Notes: generated by a model not told the origin, from the sequence alone. Positions 23,734-32,668 are shown, counted from the first letter of the stretch. The stretch is 37,818 nucleotides of DNA from Paracoccaceae bacterium (GCA_947371955.1 CANBRQ010000020.1:1-37818); one strand, 5' to 3'. Translations and numbers: made by a program.

Positions 23734-24614
23734 AGATGGACATTCCCGCCCTGCTGATGGGCCTGTTCTTCTCGCTGATGTGGTCCTCGGCCTTCGCCAC
23801 CGGGCGGATCATCGTGGTCGACGCCTCGCCCCTGCTGGTGCTGGCCCTGCGCTTCCTGATCTCGGGGGCCATCGCCATCACCATCGCCCGCCTGCGCGGC
23901 CAAAGCTGGCACCTGTCGCGGCCGGTGGCGCGCAGCGTCATCGTCTTCGGCCTCTGCCAGAACGCGCTCTACCTCGGCCTGAACTTCGTGGCTCTGCAAT
24001 GGGTCGAAGGCTCCCTTGCCTCCGTCATCGCCTCCTCTATGCCGCTCTTGGTCGCCGCCATCGGCTTCGCCATGGGAGAGCGCCTGCCCCGCCTCGGCAT
24101 CGCGGGCCTGCTGGCCGGCTTTGCCGGCGTGGCGCTGATTATGGGCAGTCGCATCACCCACGGTGCGGACCCGACCGGCGTCGCCCTCTGCGTCATCGGC
24201 GCCACGGCACTGGCCTTTGCCACACGGCTGGTCAAATCCGTCAGCGCCGGAGGCAACCTTCTGATGGTCGTCGGCCTGCAAATGCTGGTCGGCTCCGCCA
24301 TCCTGGCCGTCGCCGCCACTTTTCTGGAAATGCCCCGCCTGAACCTGACGCCGCACCTCCTCATGGCGCTCAGCTACCAGATCGTCATCCCCGGCCTGAC
24401 CGCCACGCTTTTGTGGTTCACCCTCGTCCGCCGCATCGGTGCGATCCGGGCGTCAACCTTCCACTTCCTCAACCCCTTCTTCGGCGTAACCGTAGCGGCC
24501 CTGCTGCTGGGGGAACACATCACCCCCACCGACATTCTGGGGGTGATGATCGCCATGGCCGGGATTCTGGCCGTGCAGGTCTCGCGTCAGGCTGCCAGCA
24601 AGGCTGCATCGTAA
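23730..24614 (+). CDS. EamA/DMT-family membrane transporter
   Basis: 294 residues with ten hydrophobic helices in two EamA repeats. The first begins LFFSLMWSSAFATGRIIV, the second VALCVIGATALAFATRLVKS, and the C-terminal repeat ends FHFLNPFFGVTVAALLLGEHITPTDILGVMIAMAGI. These transporters export amino acids or other metabolites; the substrate is not predictable. Overlaps the VOC gene by 4 bases and the convergent GST gene by 28 bases. Confidence 0.92.
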   Translation: MKMDIPALLMGLFFSLMWSSAFATGRIIVVDASPLLVLALRFLISGAIAITIARLRGQSWHLSRPVARSVIVFGLCQNALYLGLNFVALQWVEGSLASVIASSMPLLVAAIGFAMGERLPRLGIAGLLAGFAGVALIMGSRITHGADPTGVALCVIGATALAFATRLVKSVSAGGNLLMVVGLQMLVGSAILAVAATFLEMPRLNLTPHLLMALSYQIVIPGLTATLLWFTLVRRIGAIRASTFHFLNPFFGVTVAALLLGEHITPTDILGVMIAMAGILAVQVSRQAASKAAS

Positions 24615-25195
24615 TCCTTGGCCTTCTGCGTCGAAGGCCTCGCCTGACACCGCGCCACCCAGTCCCGGATAAGCTGATCCTCCGGCAAGAACTGCGGCAG
24701 GAAGGCGAAGGTCGAGGCGCAGATCAGATCCGCCGCCGTGAACTGATCCCCACATAGCCAAGGCCCCTTCTCCAGCGCCGCACGCAGCCGCGCCACGGCC
24801 TCGTCCACGCCCCTGAAGTTGCGATGCAGCCCCGGATGATCCGCGCCGAACATCTTCATCCACATCACCGGCTCCAAAATGCCCTGATACCAGAACAACC
24901 AGGTCAGATACTCCCCCCGCTTCGAAGTCCCAGGTTTCGGCGCAAGGCCCGAATCAGGAAACAATGCCGTCAGATACAGCATGATCGCCCCGCTTTCCGT
25001 GATCAGCGTGCCGTCATGGATCAGCGCGGGTACCTTGCCCTCCGGATGCGGATTGGCCGGGTCGCGGCTGCCAGAGCCATCCCGCCCCACCATCCCAACC
25101 CGCTGAACGTCGATCTTGTCCCATATGCCCATCTCGTCAATCAGGGCGATGATACGCCATGAACGGCTGTGCGGGGCGTGAATAAGGGTCAGCAT
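24587..25195 (-). CDS. Glutathione S-transferase family protein
   Basis: 202 residues. Thioredoxin-fold N-terminal half with LIHAPHSRSWRIIALIDEMG, the cis-proline segment GKVPALIHDG and ITESGAIMLYL (glutathione-binding E-S pair), then an all-helical C-terminal half with PWLCGDQFTAADLICAS. AGGAGA lies upstream of the ATG. It conjugates or handles electrophiles in the cytoplasm; no substrate can be named. Divergent from a WYL-domain regulator that may control it. Confidence 0.93.
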   Translation of the reverse strand: MLTLIHAPHSRSWRIIALIDEMGIWDKIDVQRVGMVGRDGSGSRDPANPHPEGKVPALIHDGTLITESGAIMLYLTALFPDSGLAPKPGTSKRGEYLTWLFWYQGILEPVMWMKMFGADHPGLHRNFRGVDEAVARLRAALEKGPWLCGDQFTAADLICASTFAFLPQFLPEDQLIRDWVARCQARPSTQKAKDYDAALLAA

Positions 25196-25265
25196 CTTTC
25201 TCTCCTTGAGTTATCCGATACCCGCTTTATGCTCCCCACATCCTGCCAAAACCTGTCAGCATGAA

Positions 25266-25958
25266 ATGCCCCGCCCCGACCGCCTCTTCCGCCTTCTGAC
25301 CGCGCTCCGCACCCTGCCGCAGCCGGTGACCGCAGCGCGCTTGGCCGAGGAAACCGAGGTCTCCCCCCGCACCCTCTACCGCGATATCGAAACCCTGCGC
25401 GCCGGCGGCGCCCTGATCGATGGCGAGGCGGGCGTCGGCTACACCCTCACCGAAGACCCAGCCTTACCCCCGCAGATGTTCACACGGCTGGAGGTCGAGG
25501 CGCTGGTGCTAGGCCTTGCCGAAGTCCGTCTGGCGGGCGACCCCGCGCTGGCCAAAGCCGCCGAAGCCGCGCAGGCCAAGATCATCGCCACCCTGCCCGA
25601 GCGTGTGCAGCGTCAGGCCATCCACGCCGTCCAACAAACCTACCGCTTCGAGAAACGCCCCGCAGCACCCCCCAACCTCGCCCTTATCCGCGAGGCCTGC
25701 TGGGACGAACGCGCCCTCGACATCACCTATCGGGACCGCACCGGCACCCAGACCCAACGCCGCATCTGGCCCCTGTCAGTCGTCTTCCTCGACCGTACCC
25801 TGATGCTGCTCGCGTGGTGCACGCTGCGCCAAGGTTTTCGCCGCTTCAGCCTCGGCTCTATCACGGCCCTCACGCTGACCGACGATTACTTCCGGCCCCG
25901 CCGCGTGCCCCTGCTGCGCGAATTCCTGCTTGAGCTAAAGTCTTCAAATCGCGGCTGA
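25266..25958 (+). CDS. YafY-type transcriptional regulator (HTH plus WYL domain)
   Basis: 230 residues. N-terminal DeoR-like helix-turn-helix (VTAARLAEETEVSPRTLYRDIETL) and a C-terminal WYL domain (ITYRDRTGTQTQRRIWPLSVVFLDRTLMLLAW ending RRFSLGSITALTL is read in parts). The ATG at 25266 places the HTH at the normal distance from the N-terminus; no clear ribosome binding site is seen, and upstream codons to 25206 are in frame but overlap the GST promoter region. Divergent from GST with 70 bases between them, so it is a candidate regulator of that gene. Confidence 0.87.
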   Translation: MPRPDRLFRLLTALRTLPQPVTAARLAEETEVSPRTLYRDIETLRAGGALIDGEAGVGYTLTEDPALPPQMFTRLEVEALVLGLAEVRLAGDPALAKAAEAAQAKIIATLPERVQRQAIHAVQQTYRFEKRPAAPPNLALIREACWDERALDITYRDRTGTQTQRRIWPLSVVFLDRTLMLLAWCTLRQGFRRFSLGSITALTLTDDYFRPRRVPLLREFLLELKSSNRG

Positions 25959-26025
25959 AATCTTAACCGATCCGAAACCCCGATAGGTCAAACCGACAGC
26001 CGAGAGGACGGCGTCGGAGGACAGA

Positions 26026-26517
26026 ATGCGGGGCAGACCCTTCCACATCGTCACGGACTGGCGCATCCAGGGCAACCTGTCCGACGTGGCCCGCCTGCTG
26101 CTGCGGATGGAGGATTGGCCCATGTGGTGGGGCGGCACCTACCGCGCGGTCAAGCTGCGCGACGATGGCAGCTATCTGGTGCGCTCCAAGGGCCTCTTGC
26201 CGCTGTCCCTGCGCTGGACGGCGCGCATCCTACCTCAGTCGCTGCCCTACGCGTGGGTCTTGGAAATGGCCGGCGACCTCAACGGCCACAGCTGCTGGAG
26301 CCTGCGTCAGGCCGGCGTGCTGGTCGAGGTTGAGAATGACTGGTACCCCTTCGGCCCGCCGCTTCTTGGCAGCCTGACTGCGCCAAGCCACCGCCGGGCC
26401 ATGGCGCAGGGCCAACAGGCGCTGCACGCAGAACTGGCGCGGCAAGGTAGGATGGGCGATCCGCCCATGTTACCCGATCCGCCCGCGCAGCCCGCCCGTC
26501 TGTCCGCGATCCAGTAG
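26026..26517 (+). CDS. SRPBCC-like protein with repeat-derived tail
   Basis: 163 residues. [37 protein letters not shown] and [16 protein letters not shown] suggest a START/polyketide-cyclase-like (SRPBCC) fold that binds a hydrophobic ligand. GGAGGA lies 4 bases before the ATG. The fold appears complete by about residue 138 (ELARQG); the remaining 25 residues, rich in proline, are encoded by REP-like element R2 and by DNA antisense to the end of aroC. The gene thus runs 48 bases into convergent aroC. Function unknown. Confidence 0.75.
   Translation: MRGRPFHIVTDWRIQGNLSDVARLLLRMEDWPMWWGGTYRAVKLRDDGSYLVRSKGLLPLSLRWTARILPQSLPYAWVLEMAGDLNGHSCWSLRQAGVLVEVENDWYPFGPPLLGSLTAPSHRRAMAQGQQALHAELARQGRMGDPPMLPDPPAQPARLSAIQ
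26447..26468 (+). repeat. REP-like palindrome with GTAG head (R2), inside a reading frame
   Basis: GTAGG then ATGGGCG-ATC-CGCCCAT (26452-26468). It shares GGTAGGATGGGC and GCCCATGTT with R4 at 35432, and differs by a G-C to A-T swap at the last stem pair. It is translated as part of the SRPBCC protein tail and ends 2 bases before the aroC stop on the other strand. Confidence 0.65.
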
Positions 26518-27570
26518 CAGGTGATCCGCCAGCACCAGCGCCATCATCGCCTCACCCACCGGCACCGCACGAATGCCCACGCAAGGATCATGCCGCCCCT
26601 TGGTGACCAAGTCGATCTCCTCGCCCCGCGCAGTGATCGTCCGCCGCGGTGTCAGGATGCTCGACGTCGGCTTCACCGCAAACCGGCACACCACCGGCTG
26701 ACCCGAACTGATCCCGCCCAAAATCCCGCCCGCATGGTTGCTCAGAAACACCGGCCCGTCGTTGCCCATGCGAATCTCATCCGCATTCTCCACCCCGGTC
26801 AGGCTGGCCGAGGCCATCCCGTCGCCAATCTCCACACCCTTCACCGCATTGATCGACATCATCGCGCTCGCCAGATCGCTGTCCAGCTTGCCATACAAGG
26901 GCGCGCCCAGCCCCGCCGGAACCCCCTCTGCCACCACCTCGATCACCGCACCCACCGAATTATGCGCCAACCGCAGCCCGTCCAGATACTCCGCCCATTC
27001 CCCCGCAGCCACAGCATCCGGGCACCAGAACGGATTCTCGCCAATCTGCCCCCAGTCAAACCGGCTGCGGTCAATCCCTTTGGCCCCCATCTGCACCATA
27101 TACCCGGTGATCTTCAGCCCCGGCACCAGGCTCGCCAGCACCGCCCGCGCCACACCGCCAGCCGCCACCCGCGAGGCCGTCTCCCGCGCCGAACTCCGCC
27201 CGCCGCCGCGATAATCCCGCACGCCATATTTCTGCTGATAGGTAATATCCGCATGCCCCGGCCGAAACGCCTGCGCGATGTCGCCATAATCCTTCGACCG
27301 CTGATCCGTATTCTCGATCATCAACTGAATGGGCGTCCCCGTCGTCACCCCTTCAAACACCCCGGACAGAATCCGAACCTCGTCCGCCTCTTTCCGCTGC
27401 GTGGTGAACTTCGACGTCCCCGGCTTGCGCTTGTCCAGCCAAGGCTGCAAATCCGCCTCGCTCAGGGCAATCCCCGGCGGACAGCCATCCACCACAGCCC
27501 CAATCGCCGGCCCATGGCTCTCCCCCCAGGTGGTGAAGCGGAACAAATGACCAAAGGTGTTAAGGCTCAT
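26470..27570 (-). CDS. aroC: Chorismate synthase
   Basis: 366 residues. Last step of the shikimate pathway, making chorismate from EPSP with reduced flavin. Family signatures: [64 protein letters not shown] and [18 protein letters not shown]. The ATG at 27570 has AGGAGA 7-8 bases upstream; the longer frame to 27606 lacks a site. The C-terminus ([11 protein letters not shown]) overlaps the convergent SRPBCC gene. Confidence 0.98.
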   Translation of the reverse strand: MSLNTFGHLFRFTTWGESHGPAIGAVVDGCPPGIALSEADLQPWLDKRKPGTSKFTTQRKEADEVRILSGVFEGVTTGTPIQLMIENTDQRSKDYGDIAQAFRPGHADITYQQKYGVRDYRGGGRSSARETASRVAAGGVARAVLASLVPGLKITGYMVQMGAKGIDRSRFDWGQIGENPFWCPDAVAAGEWAEYLDGLRLAHNSVGAVIEVVAEGVPAGLGAPLYGKLDSDLASAMMSINAVKGVEIGDGMASASLTGVENADEIRMGNDGPVFLSNHAGGILGGISSGQPVVCRFAVKPTSSILTPRRTITARGEEIDLVTKGRHDPCVGIRAVPVGEAMMALVLADHLLLDRGQTGGLRGRIG

Positions 27571-27620
27571 GGGCTGATCTCCTGACTGCCGCCCCCCATA
27601 GGCCAATCCGCCGCCGGGCG

Positions 27621-27646
27621 ACAGATTTTTCGACGAAAAATCTTCG
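27621..27646 (-). terminator. AGATTTTTCG-A-CGAAAAATCT palindrome
   Basis: A 21-base odd palindrome (27623-27643) starting 5 bases after the stop of the secreted protein gene on the minus strand. It shares ATTTTTCG-N-CGAAAAA with the element at 6727-6748. Likely a terminator or mRNA 3' end. Confidence 0.5.
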
Positions 27647-27648
27647 CC

Positions 27649-28230
27649 CTAGTCCTCTGTCATCGACACCACAGCCGCCTTTTTCACCGTATCCTGCGGA
27701 TAGGTGATCCGCGTCTGGATGCCAAAGCGCAGGTCTGGGAAATAGGTGAAATGCTGCACCGTCGGATAGGGCCCGCCGACATGGCCAATATCGACCCCAA
27801 ATGCCTGATACCGGCACGCCCCCACCTTCAGCGCCTGCGCAGCCCCTGCCGTGACATGCACCTTCTCGCGCCATTTGTCGCCGTCCGAAGCACCAATCTT
27901 CGTCGTCACTGCCTTGACGTTCGAGGTCCAGTCCATCCCCGCCACAGGCTCCGGCACATCGCGGACATAGTGATACTCCGACACCGTCGCACTGCCATTC
28001 CGCGTGCTCTCGGTCTGATACACCCCATAAGGCCCCACGACATACTTGGCATAATTGCCCGAGGCCTTGCTTTCCTCGATCCGGATCACATCATGCGCTT
28101 CGCGGTGCACAGACCAGCTTGACCCATCCGCCAGCTTGACCGTCACGCCCTTGGCGAAGGACACATAATTCACACACTCGGCTGAGGCTGGCACAGCCAT
28201 CGCCGCAAGAAAAGCCAGACGCAGAAACAT
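27649..28230 (-). CDS. Secreted protein of unknown function
   Basis: 193 residues. Signal peptide MFLRLAFLAAMAVPASAEC with cleavage after ASA. The mature protein is rich in beta-type segments and aromatic residues (GPYGVYQTEST, VSEYHYVRDVPEP, FTYFPDLRFGIQTRITYP) and has two cysteines, suggesting a periplasmic beta-rich domain. No family recognised. AGGAGG precedes the ATG at 28230; the longer frame to 28299 runs through REP-like element R3. It lies between aroC and the divergent thiBPQ operon. Confidence 0.72.
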   Translation of the reverse strand: MFLRLAFLAAMAVPASAECVNYVSFAKGVTVKLADGSSWSVHREAHDVIRIEESKASGNYAKYVVGPYGVYQTESTRNGSATVSEYHYVRDVPEPVAGMDWTSNVKAVTTKIGASDGDKWREKVHVTAGAAQALKVGACRYQAFGVDIGHVGGPYPTVQHFTYFPDLRFGIQTRITYPQDTVKKAAVVSMTED

Positions 28231-28254
28231 GCCCCACCTCCTGTTTTCTCCATC

Positions 28255-28279
28255 GTAGGGTGCGTGATCCTCACGCACC
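28255..28279 (+). repeat. REP-like palindrome with GTAG head (R3)
   Basis: GTAG then GGTGCGTGA-TCC-TCACGCACC (28259-28279): 9-bp perfect stem, 3-base loop. It lies 24 bases upstream of the secreted protein start, in the 378-base gap before thiB, and could end up in that gene's leader. Confidence 0.55.
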
Positions 28280-28427
28280 ACCCCCGATTCGCCAAACATG
28301 GTTAACGGATCGGCATCTCTCCGCGCGTAGAGACGGAAGGAAGACAGAAAGAAGACGCCTGCAAGACCGCGATTTCGTCCGGTTTCTCCCGGTTAACGCA
28401 GCGTTCTCATAGGCTTGCGCTTTCCCC

Positions 28428-28455
28428 TTGCGCCCACCCGCCTTTCCCCTATCTT
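28428..28455 (+). promoter_or_regulatory. Probable promoter of the thiBPQ transcript
   Basis: TTGCGC (28428-28433), 16-base spacer, TATCTT (28450-28455), placed so that transcription would start at the first base of the riboswitch. Confidence 0.45.
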
Positions 28456-28461
28456 CCGCCC

Positions 28462-28558
28462 CACCTCGGGGTGCCTCAGGTCGAAAGACCAACAGGCTGA
28501 GATGCAGTGATGCGGACCCGTCGAACCTGAACCGGATCATACCGGCGGAGGGAAGGTG
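28462..28558 (+). promoter_or_regulatory. TPP riboswitch (THI element)
   Basis: The conserved core is clear: GGGGTGCC at 28468-28475, GGCTGAGATG at 28495-28504, then ACCCG, GAACCTGA and CCGGATCATACCGGCGGAGGG read in short parts. The outer helix P1 is CACCT (28462-28466) with AGGTG (28554-28558). It senses thiamine pyrophosphate and controls thiBPQ. Confidence 0.96.
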
Positions 28559-28571
28559 CAGGCCAAGGCCC

Positions 28572-28602
28572 GTCTCCATTCCCGCCCGTCGCAAAATGGA
28601 GA
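28572..28602 (+). promoter_or_regulatory. Ribosome-binding-site sequestering hairpin of the TPP riboswitch
   Basis: TCTCCATT (28573-28580) is the exact complement of AATGGAGA (28595-28602), which contains the thiB ribosome binding site GGAGA 6 bases before the ATG. The switch therefore probably acts on translation: with TPP bound the hairpin forms and thiB is shut off. No T-run follows, so termination is unlikely. Confidence 0.75.
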
Positions 28603-28608
28603 AGACTG

Positions 28609-29595
28609 ATGAAACCCATCCATCTTGCGCTGGCGTTCCTGTCCCTTGGCCACATGGCCATGGCGGATGCGCCCGTGCTGAACGTCCTGACCTACGACAG
28701 CTTTGCCGCCGAATGGGGCCCCGGCCCCGCTATAGCCAAGGGCTTCGAGGCGACATGTGCTTGCAAAATCAACTACATCACCGCAGGAGACGGCGCCGCC
28801 GTCCTCTCCCGCCTCAAGATGGAGGGTGCCACGTCCGAGGCTGACGTGGTCGTGGGCCTCGACACCACCCTGACCGAATCCGCCCGCGCCACCGGCCTCT
28901 TCGCCCCCTTGGCAGCCACAGCCCCCAACGACCTGCCCGTCCCCTACACCGACGCCAATTTCGAACCCTTCGACTGGGGCTGGTTCGCCTTCGTCTATGA
29001 CAACACCAAACTGACCAACCCCCCGAAATCCTTCAAGGAATTGGCCGCGAGCAACCTGAAGATCGTGATCGAGGACCCCCGCTCCTCCACCCCCGGCCTC
29101 GGCCTCGTGATGTGGGTCAAAGACGCTTACGGAACCGATTCCGCCAATATCTGGAAGGACTTGGCCGATAACATCGTCACCGTCACCCCGTCCTGGGACG
29201 AAGCCTACGGCCTGTTCCTGAAGGGCGAGGCCGACATGGTCCTCAGCTACACCACTTCCCCCGCCTACCACCTGATCGCCGAGAAAGACGCCACCAAATC
29301 TGCCGCCCCCTTTGCCGAAGGCCACTATATGCAGGTCGAAGTCGCCGGAAAGCTCGCCTCTTCCAAGCAGCAACCCCTCGCCGACCAGTTCCTCGCCTAC
29401 CTGGCCAGCGATGCCGCCCAAGCGACGATCCCCACCACCAACTGGATGTACCCCGCCAAAACCCCCGCCGAGGGTCTGCCCAAGGGCTATGAAACCCTGA
29501 TCAAGCCCTTGAAATCCCTGCTCTTTTCTCCCACCGAGGCCGAAGGCCAAAGGCAAGCCGCGGTCGAGGAATGGCAGACCGCCCTCTCCAAATAA
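28609..29595 (+). CDS. thiB: Thiamine ABC transporter substrate-binding protein
   Basis: 328 residues. Signal peptide MKPIHLALAFLSLGHMAMA, then the ThiB fold: PVLNVLTYDSFAAEWGPGP, INYITAGDGAAVLSRL, ADVVVGLDTTL, EPFDWGWFAFVYD and MVLSYTTSPAYHL. Binds thiamine, thiamine phosphate or TPP in the periplasm and delivers it to ThiP. It directly follows a TPP riboswitch, which supports the assignment. Its end overlaps the thiP start by 25 bases. Confidence 0.97.
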   Translation: MKPIHLALAFLSLGHMAMADAPVLNVLTYDSFAAEWGPGPAIAKGFEATCACKINYITAGDGAAVLSRLKMEGATSEADVVVGLDTTLTESARATGLFAPLAATAPNDLPVPYTDANFEPFDWGWFAFVYDNTKLTNPPKSFKELAASNLKIVIEDPRSSTPGLGLVMWVKDAYGTDSANIWKDLADNIVTVTPSWDEAYGLFLKGEADMVLSYTTSPAYHLIAEKDATKSAAPFAEGHYMQVEVAGKLASSKQQPLADQFLAYLASDAAQATIPTTNWMYPAKTPAEGLPKGYETLIKPLKSLLFSPTEAEGQRQAAVEEWQTALSK

Positions 29596-31100
29596 CCGCA
29601 GGCCTTCTGGCCCTGCTGATCGCCACGCTGGTGCTGGGAACGGCACTGGCGCTGGCAAGCCAGTCCGGCGGGGCCTCCCTGCATCCCGCTGACTGGTCCG
29701 CCATCCGCTTCACCATCCTGCAAGCCCTTCTTTCCACAGCCTTTTCCTGCGCCCTCGCCATTCCCACAGCCCGCGCCCTGATGCGACGCCGCTTCCCCGG
29801 CCGGCAGGCCCTGATCCTCCTGATGGGCGCTCCCTTCCTCCTCCCTGTCATTGTCGCCGTCCTCGGTCTCCTCACCATCTACGGCCGCAGCGGCCTCCTG
29901 AACGCGGCGCTACAGGCGGTAGGCATCGCGCCAATCTCCATCTACGGCTTGTGGGGCGTTGTCCTCGCCCATGTCTTCTTCAATCTCCCCCTCGCCACCC
30001 GCATCCTGCTCAACGGCTGGCACGCCATCCCTGCCGAGCGCTTCCGCCTGGCAGAGACACTCAATCTGCCCTCCCTCTTCCGCCACATCGAACTTCCCAT
30101 GCTGCGCGCCACCCTCCCGGGAGCCGCCCTGTCGATCTTTCTCGTCTGCCTGACCTCCTTCGTCGTGGCCCTGACGCTGGGCGGAGGCCCCAAGGCCACG
30201 ACCCTGGAACTCGCGATTTATCAAGCCCTTAGGTTCGATTTCGACCCCGGAAAAGCCGCCCTCCTCGCCGCCATTCAGTTCGCCATCTGCACCGCCGCCG
30301 TCACCCTTTCCGCTCGCTTCACCCTGCCGTCGGCCCTTGGCGCAGGCCTTGACCGCAGCCTGGTCCTGCGCGCCCCCAAGGGGCGCAAGGCGCAAGATGC
30401 CATCGTAATCACAGCCGGAGCCCTCTTCCTCCTTCTGCCCCTTTTCGCCGTGCTGATCGAGGGCCTGCCTGCCCTTCCCTTCCTACCCATAGAGGTCTGG
30501 CAGGCCGCCACCCGCTCCATCTGGATGGCGCTCGCCTCCGCTGCCCTTTCGACCACCGCAGCCCTCACCCTCGCCCAAGCCACGGCCCGCAAAGGTTCAC
30601 GCCTTTTGGAACTCTCTGCCATGCTTCCACTCTCGGCATCCGGCCTGGTTCTTGGCACCGGATTGTTCCTGATGGTTCGCCCCTATATCCGTCCCGAGGA
30701 TGTTGCCCTGCCGGTCACCATCCTCGTCAACGCTCTGATGTCGCTGCCTTTTCTGTACCGCCTGCTCTTCCCCGAAGCCCAAGCGCTGCACGCCGCGTAT
30801 GACCGCCTCGCACAAGCCATGGCCCTGACCGGCTGGCCACGCCTGCGCTACCTGACCCTGCCGCGCCTCGCCCGCCCGCTGGGCTTGGGCACCGGTCTGG
30901 CGGCGGCGCTTTCGATGGGAGACCTCGGCGTCATCGCCCTTTTCGCCGGCCAAGGCCAAGCCACCCTACCACTTGTAGTACAGCGCCTGTCAGGTGCCTA
31001 CCGGATGGACGAGGCCGCTGCCGCCGCCCTGTTGCTCGTCGCCCTGTCGTTCACGCTTTTCGCCCTGTGCGACCTTGGAGGCCGCCGTGCTGCACCTTGA
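29571..31100 (+). CDS. thiP: Thiamine ABC transporter permease
   Basis: 509 residues with about twelve membrane segments in two permease halves. The EAA loops that touch the ATPase are LAETLNLPSLFRHIELPMLR in the first half and LAQAMALTGWPRLRYLTLPRL in the second, as expected for a fused double permease. It overlaps thiB (25 bases) and thiQ (14 bases), so the three are translationally coupled. Confidence 0.96.
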   Translation: MADRPLQITAGLLALLIATLVLGTALALASQSGGASLHPADWSAIRFTILQALLSTAFSCALAIPTARALMRRRFPGRQALILLMGAPFLLPVIVAVLGLLTIYGRSGLLNAALQAVGIAPISIYGLWGVVLAHVFFNLPLATRILLNGWHAIPAERFRLAETLNLPSLFRHIELPMLRATLPGAALSIFLVCLTSFVVALTLGGGPKATTLELAIYQALRFDFDPGKAALLAAIQFAICTAAVTLSARFTLPSALGAGLDRSLVLRAPKGRKAQDAIVITAGALFLLLPLFAVLIEGLPALPFLPIEVWQAATRSIWMALASAALSTTAALTLAQATARKGSRLLELSAMLPLSASGLVLGTGLFLMVRPYIRPEDVALPVTILVNALMSLPFLYRLLFPEAQALHAAYDRLAQAMALTGWPRLRYLTLPRLARPLGLGTGLAAALSMGDLGVIALFAGQGQATLPLVVQRLSGAYRMDEAAAAALLLVALSFTLFALCDLGGRRAAP

Positions 31101-31782
31101 TCATCTGACCCTGACGGTTGACGGCTTTCGCCTGTCAGCCGATTGGTCCATCGAAACCGGCACCAAGTTGGCGCTGCTCGGCGGATCGGGCGAAGGAAAA
31201 TCCACGCTTCTCATGGGTTTGGCCGGATTTCTGCCGCCCACATCGGGTCGCATCCTGTGGCAGGGTCGGGACCTTGCCGCGCTGTCTCCGGCAGAACGGC
31301 CGATGGCTATTCTGTTTCAGGACCAGAACCTGTTCCCGCATCTGACGCTGGGCCAGAACCTTGGCCTCGCTCTCAATCCCCGGATGAAGCTGACCGCTGC
31401 CGACCATGCCCGCATCGCGCAGGTGCTTGATCGACTTGGTCTTTCCGGCATGCAATCGCGCAAACCGGCTGACCTGTCCGGAGGCCAGCAGGGCCGTGCC
31501 GCCCTGGGCCGGGTCTTGCTGCAAGCGCGCCCGATTCTTCTGCTGGATGAACCCTTTGCAGCCCTCGGGCCCGCGCTGAAAGCCGATCTGTTGGCTTTGG
31601 TATCGGACCTCGCTGCCGAGGCCGGGACGACCGTTGTCATGGTCACCCACGACCCCGCAGACGCCACTCGGTTTGCCGATCAGGTGGTGCTGGTGCATGA
31701 CGGGGTGGCCGACACGCCGTTGGAAACCAAGGCGATCTTCGCCGACCCGCCAGCGGCTTTGCGTGCCTACCTTGGCCCTTAG
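31087..31782 (+). CDS. thiQ: Thiamine ABC transporter ATP-binding protein
   Basis: 231 residues from a GTG at 31087, matching the 232 of E. coli ThiQ; GGAGG lies just upstream inside thiP. Walker A GGSGEGKST, Q-loop LFQDQNLFPHL, signature LSGGQQGRAAL, Walker B ILLLDEPFAALG and switch histidine MVTHDPADA. Powers thiamine uptake by ThiB-ThiP. The first in-frame ATG (30994) would give an unmatched 31-residue leader. Followed by a bidirectional terminator shared with petABC. Confidence 0.96.
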   Translation: MLHLDHLTLTVDGFRLSADWSIETGTKLALLGGSGEGKSTLLMGLAGFLPPTSGRILWQGRDLAALSPAERPMAILFQDQNLFPHLTLGQNLGLALNPRMKLTAADHARIAQVLDRLGLSGMQSRKPADLSGGQQGRAALGRVLLQARPILLLDEPFAALGPALKADLLALVSDLAAEAGTTVVMVTHDPADATRFADQVVLVHDGVADTPLETKAIFADPPAALRAYLGP

Positions 31783-31783
31783 C

Positions 31784-31814
31784 AAAAAGGCCCCGCGCGA
31801 TGGCGGGGCCTTTT
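31784..31814. terminator. Bidirectional terminator between thiBPQ and petABC
   Basis: AAAAA, GGCCCCGC (31789-31796), 6-base loop, GCGGGGCC (31803-31810), TTTT. It serves two convergent operons. Confidence 0.93.
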
Positions 31815-31833
31815 CAATCAACGCCTTGAAGGC

Positions 31834-32652
31834 TTAGTGGGCCAGCTTCTTGCCCTTGACCTTCGACCACAGGCGCTTGTTGGTCAGGTACAACAGCACC
31901 GACAGCAGACCCAGCAGAAGCACGGCCTTGAAGCCGGATTCCTTGCGGCTCATCAGCTTCGGCTCTGCCGCCCACATCAGGAAGGCGGAAACGTCCTTGG
32001 CTTCCTGCTCCAGCGTGGCAGGGGTACCGTCGGCATAGGTCACCTGATCTGCTGCGATCGCGGTGTTGGGCATCGCCATCCAGCCACCCGGGAAGGCCTT
32101 GTTTTCATAGAAGCTTACACCCGCGATATCCTTCGACTCGCCGGTAAAGCCGGTGATGATCGAGTAGATATGCTCCGGTCCGCCCATGCCCTTGAACAGC
32201 TGGTTGGTGCCCAGACCATAGGGGCCTTCGAAGCCCTTGCGCGCCTTGGCCATGACTGACAGGTCAGGGGCCTTCATCGCGTTGTTGGCCGGGAAGTGGT
32301 CCGACGGCAGCAGGGTGCGGGCCGTGCCGGTGTCCGGGTCAACGAATTGCGGGTTCGACGCCGCATCGTTGATCGGGAAGGCCTTGGCGTAAGCCTTGAC
32401 CTGATCTTCCGGCAGGTTCGGTCCACCCGCATCTGCCAACTGGCCGATGCGGACAAACTTGAGCCCGTGGCAGGTCGAGCAGACCTCGGTATAGACCTGA
32501 AGGCCGCGCTGCAGCTGATGCTCGTCGAAGGTGCCGAACGGGCCTTCGAACGAGAAGGCGACATCGGTGGTCTCCGCCTCTCCGGCGGCCGAGGCGGCGC
32601 CGGTCATCAGCGTAAGTGCAGATACGGCACTGATTGCGATTTTGCGAAACAT
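31834..32652 (-). CDS. petC: Cytochrome c1 of the bc1 complex
   Basis: 272 residues. Signal peptide [22 protein letters not shown], haem attachment site C58-S-T-C61-H62, the candidate axial methionine near GGWMAMPNT, and a C-terminal membrane anchor ([23 protein letters not shown]) leaving a short lysine-rich tail. Passes electrons from the Rieske centre to soluble or membrane cytochromes. ATG at 32652 has GGAA upstream; it begins 16 bases after petB. Last gene of petABC. Confidence 0.98.
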   Translation of the reverse strand: MFRKIAISAVSALTLMTGAASAAGEAETTDVAFSFEGPFGTFDEHQLQRGLQVYTEVCSTCHGLKFVRIGQLADAGGPNLPEDQVKAYAKAFPINDAASNPQFVDPDTGTARTLLPSDHFPANNAMKAPDLSVMAKARKGFEGPYGLGTNQLFKGMGGPEHIYSIITGFTGESKDIAGVSFYENKAFPGGWMAMPNTAIAADQVTYADGTPATLEQEAKDVSAFLMWAAEPKLMSRKESGFKAVLLLGLLSVLLYLTNKRLWSKVKGKKLAH

Positions 32653-32668
32653 CTCAGTCAGTTCCTTT

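Noticed and set aside
26521-27585. A 354-codon plus-strand frame opposite aroC
   Set aside because: Arg/His/Pro-rich antisense product of a certain chorismate synthase gene.
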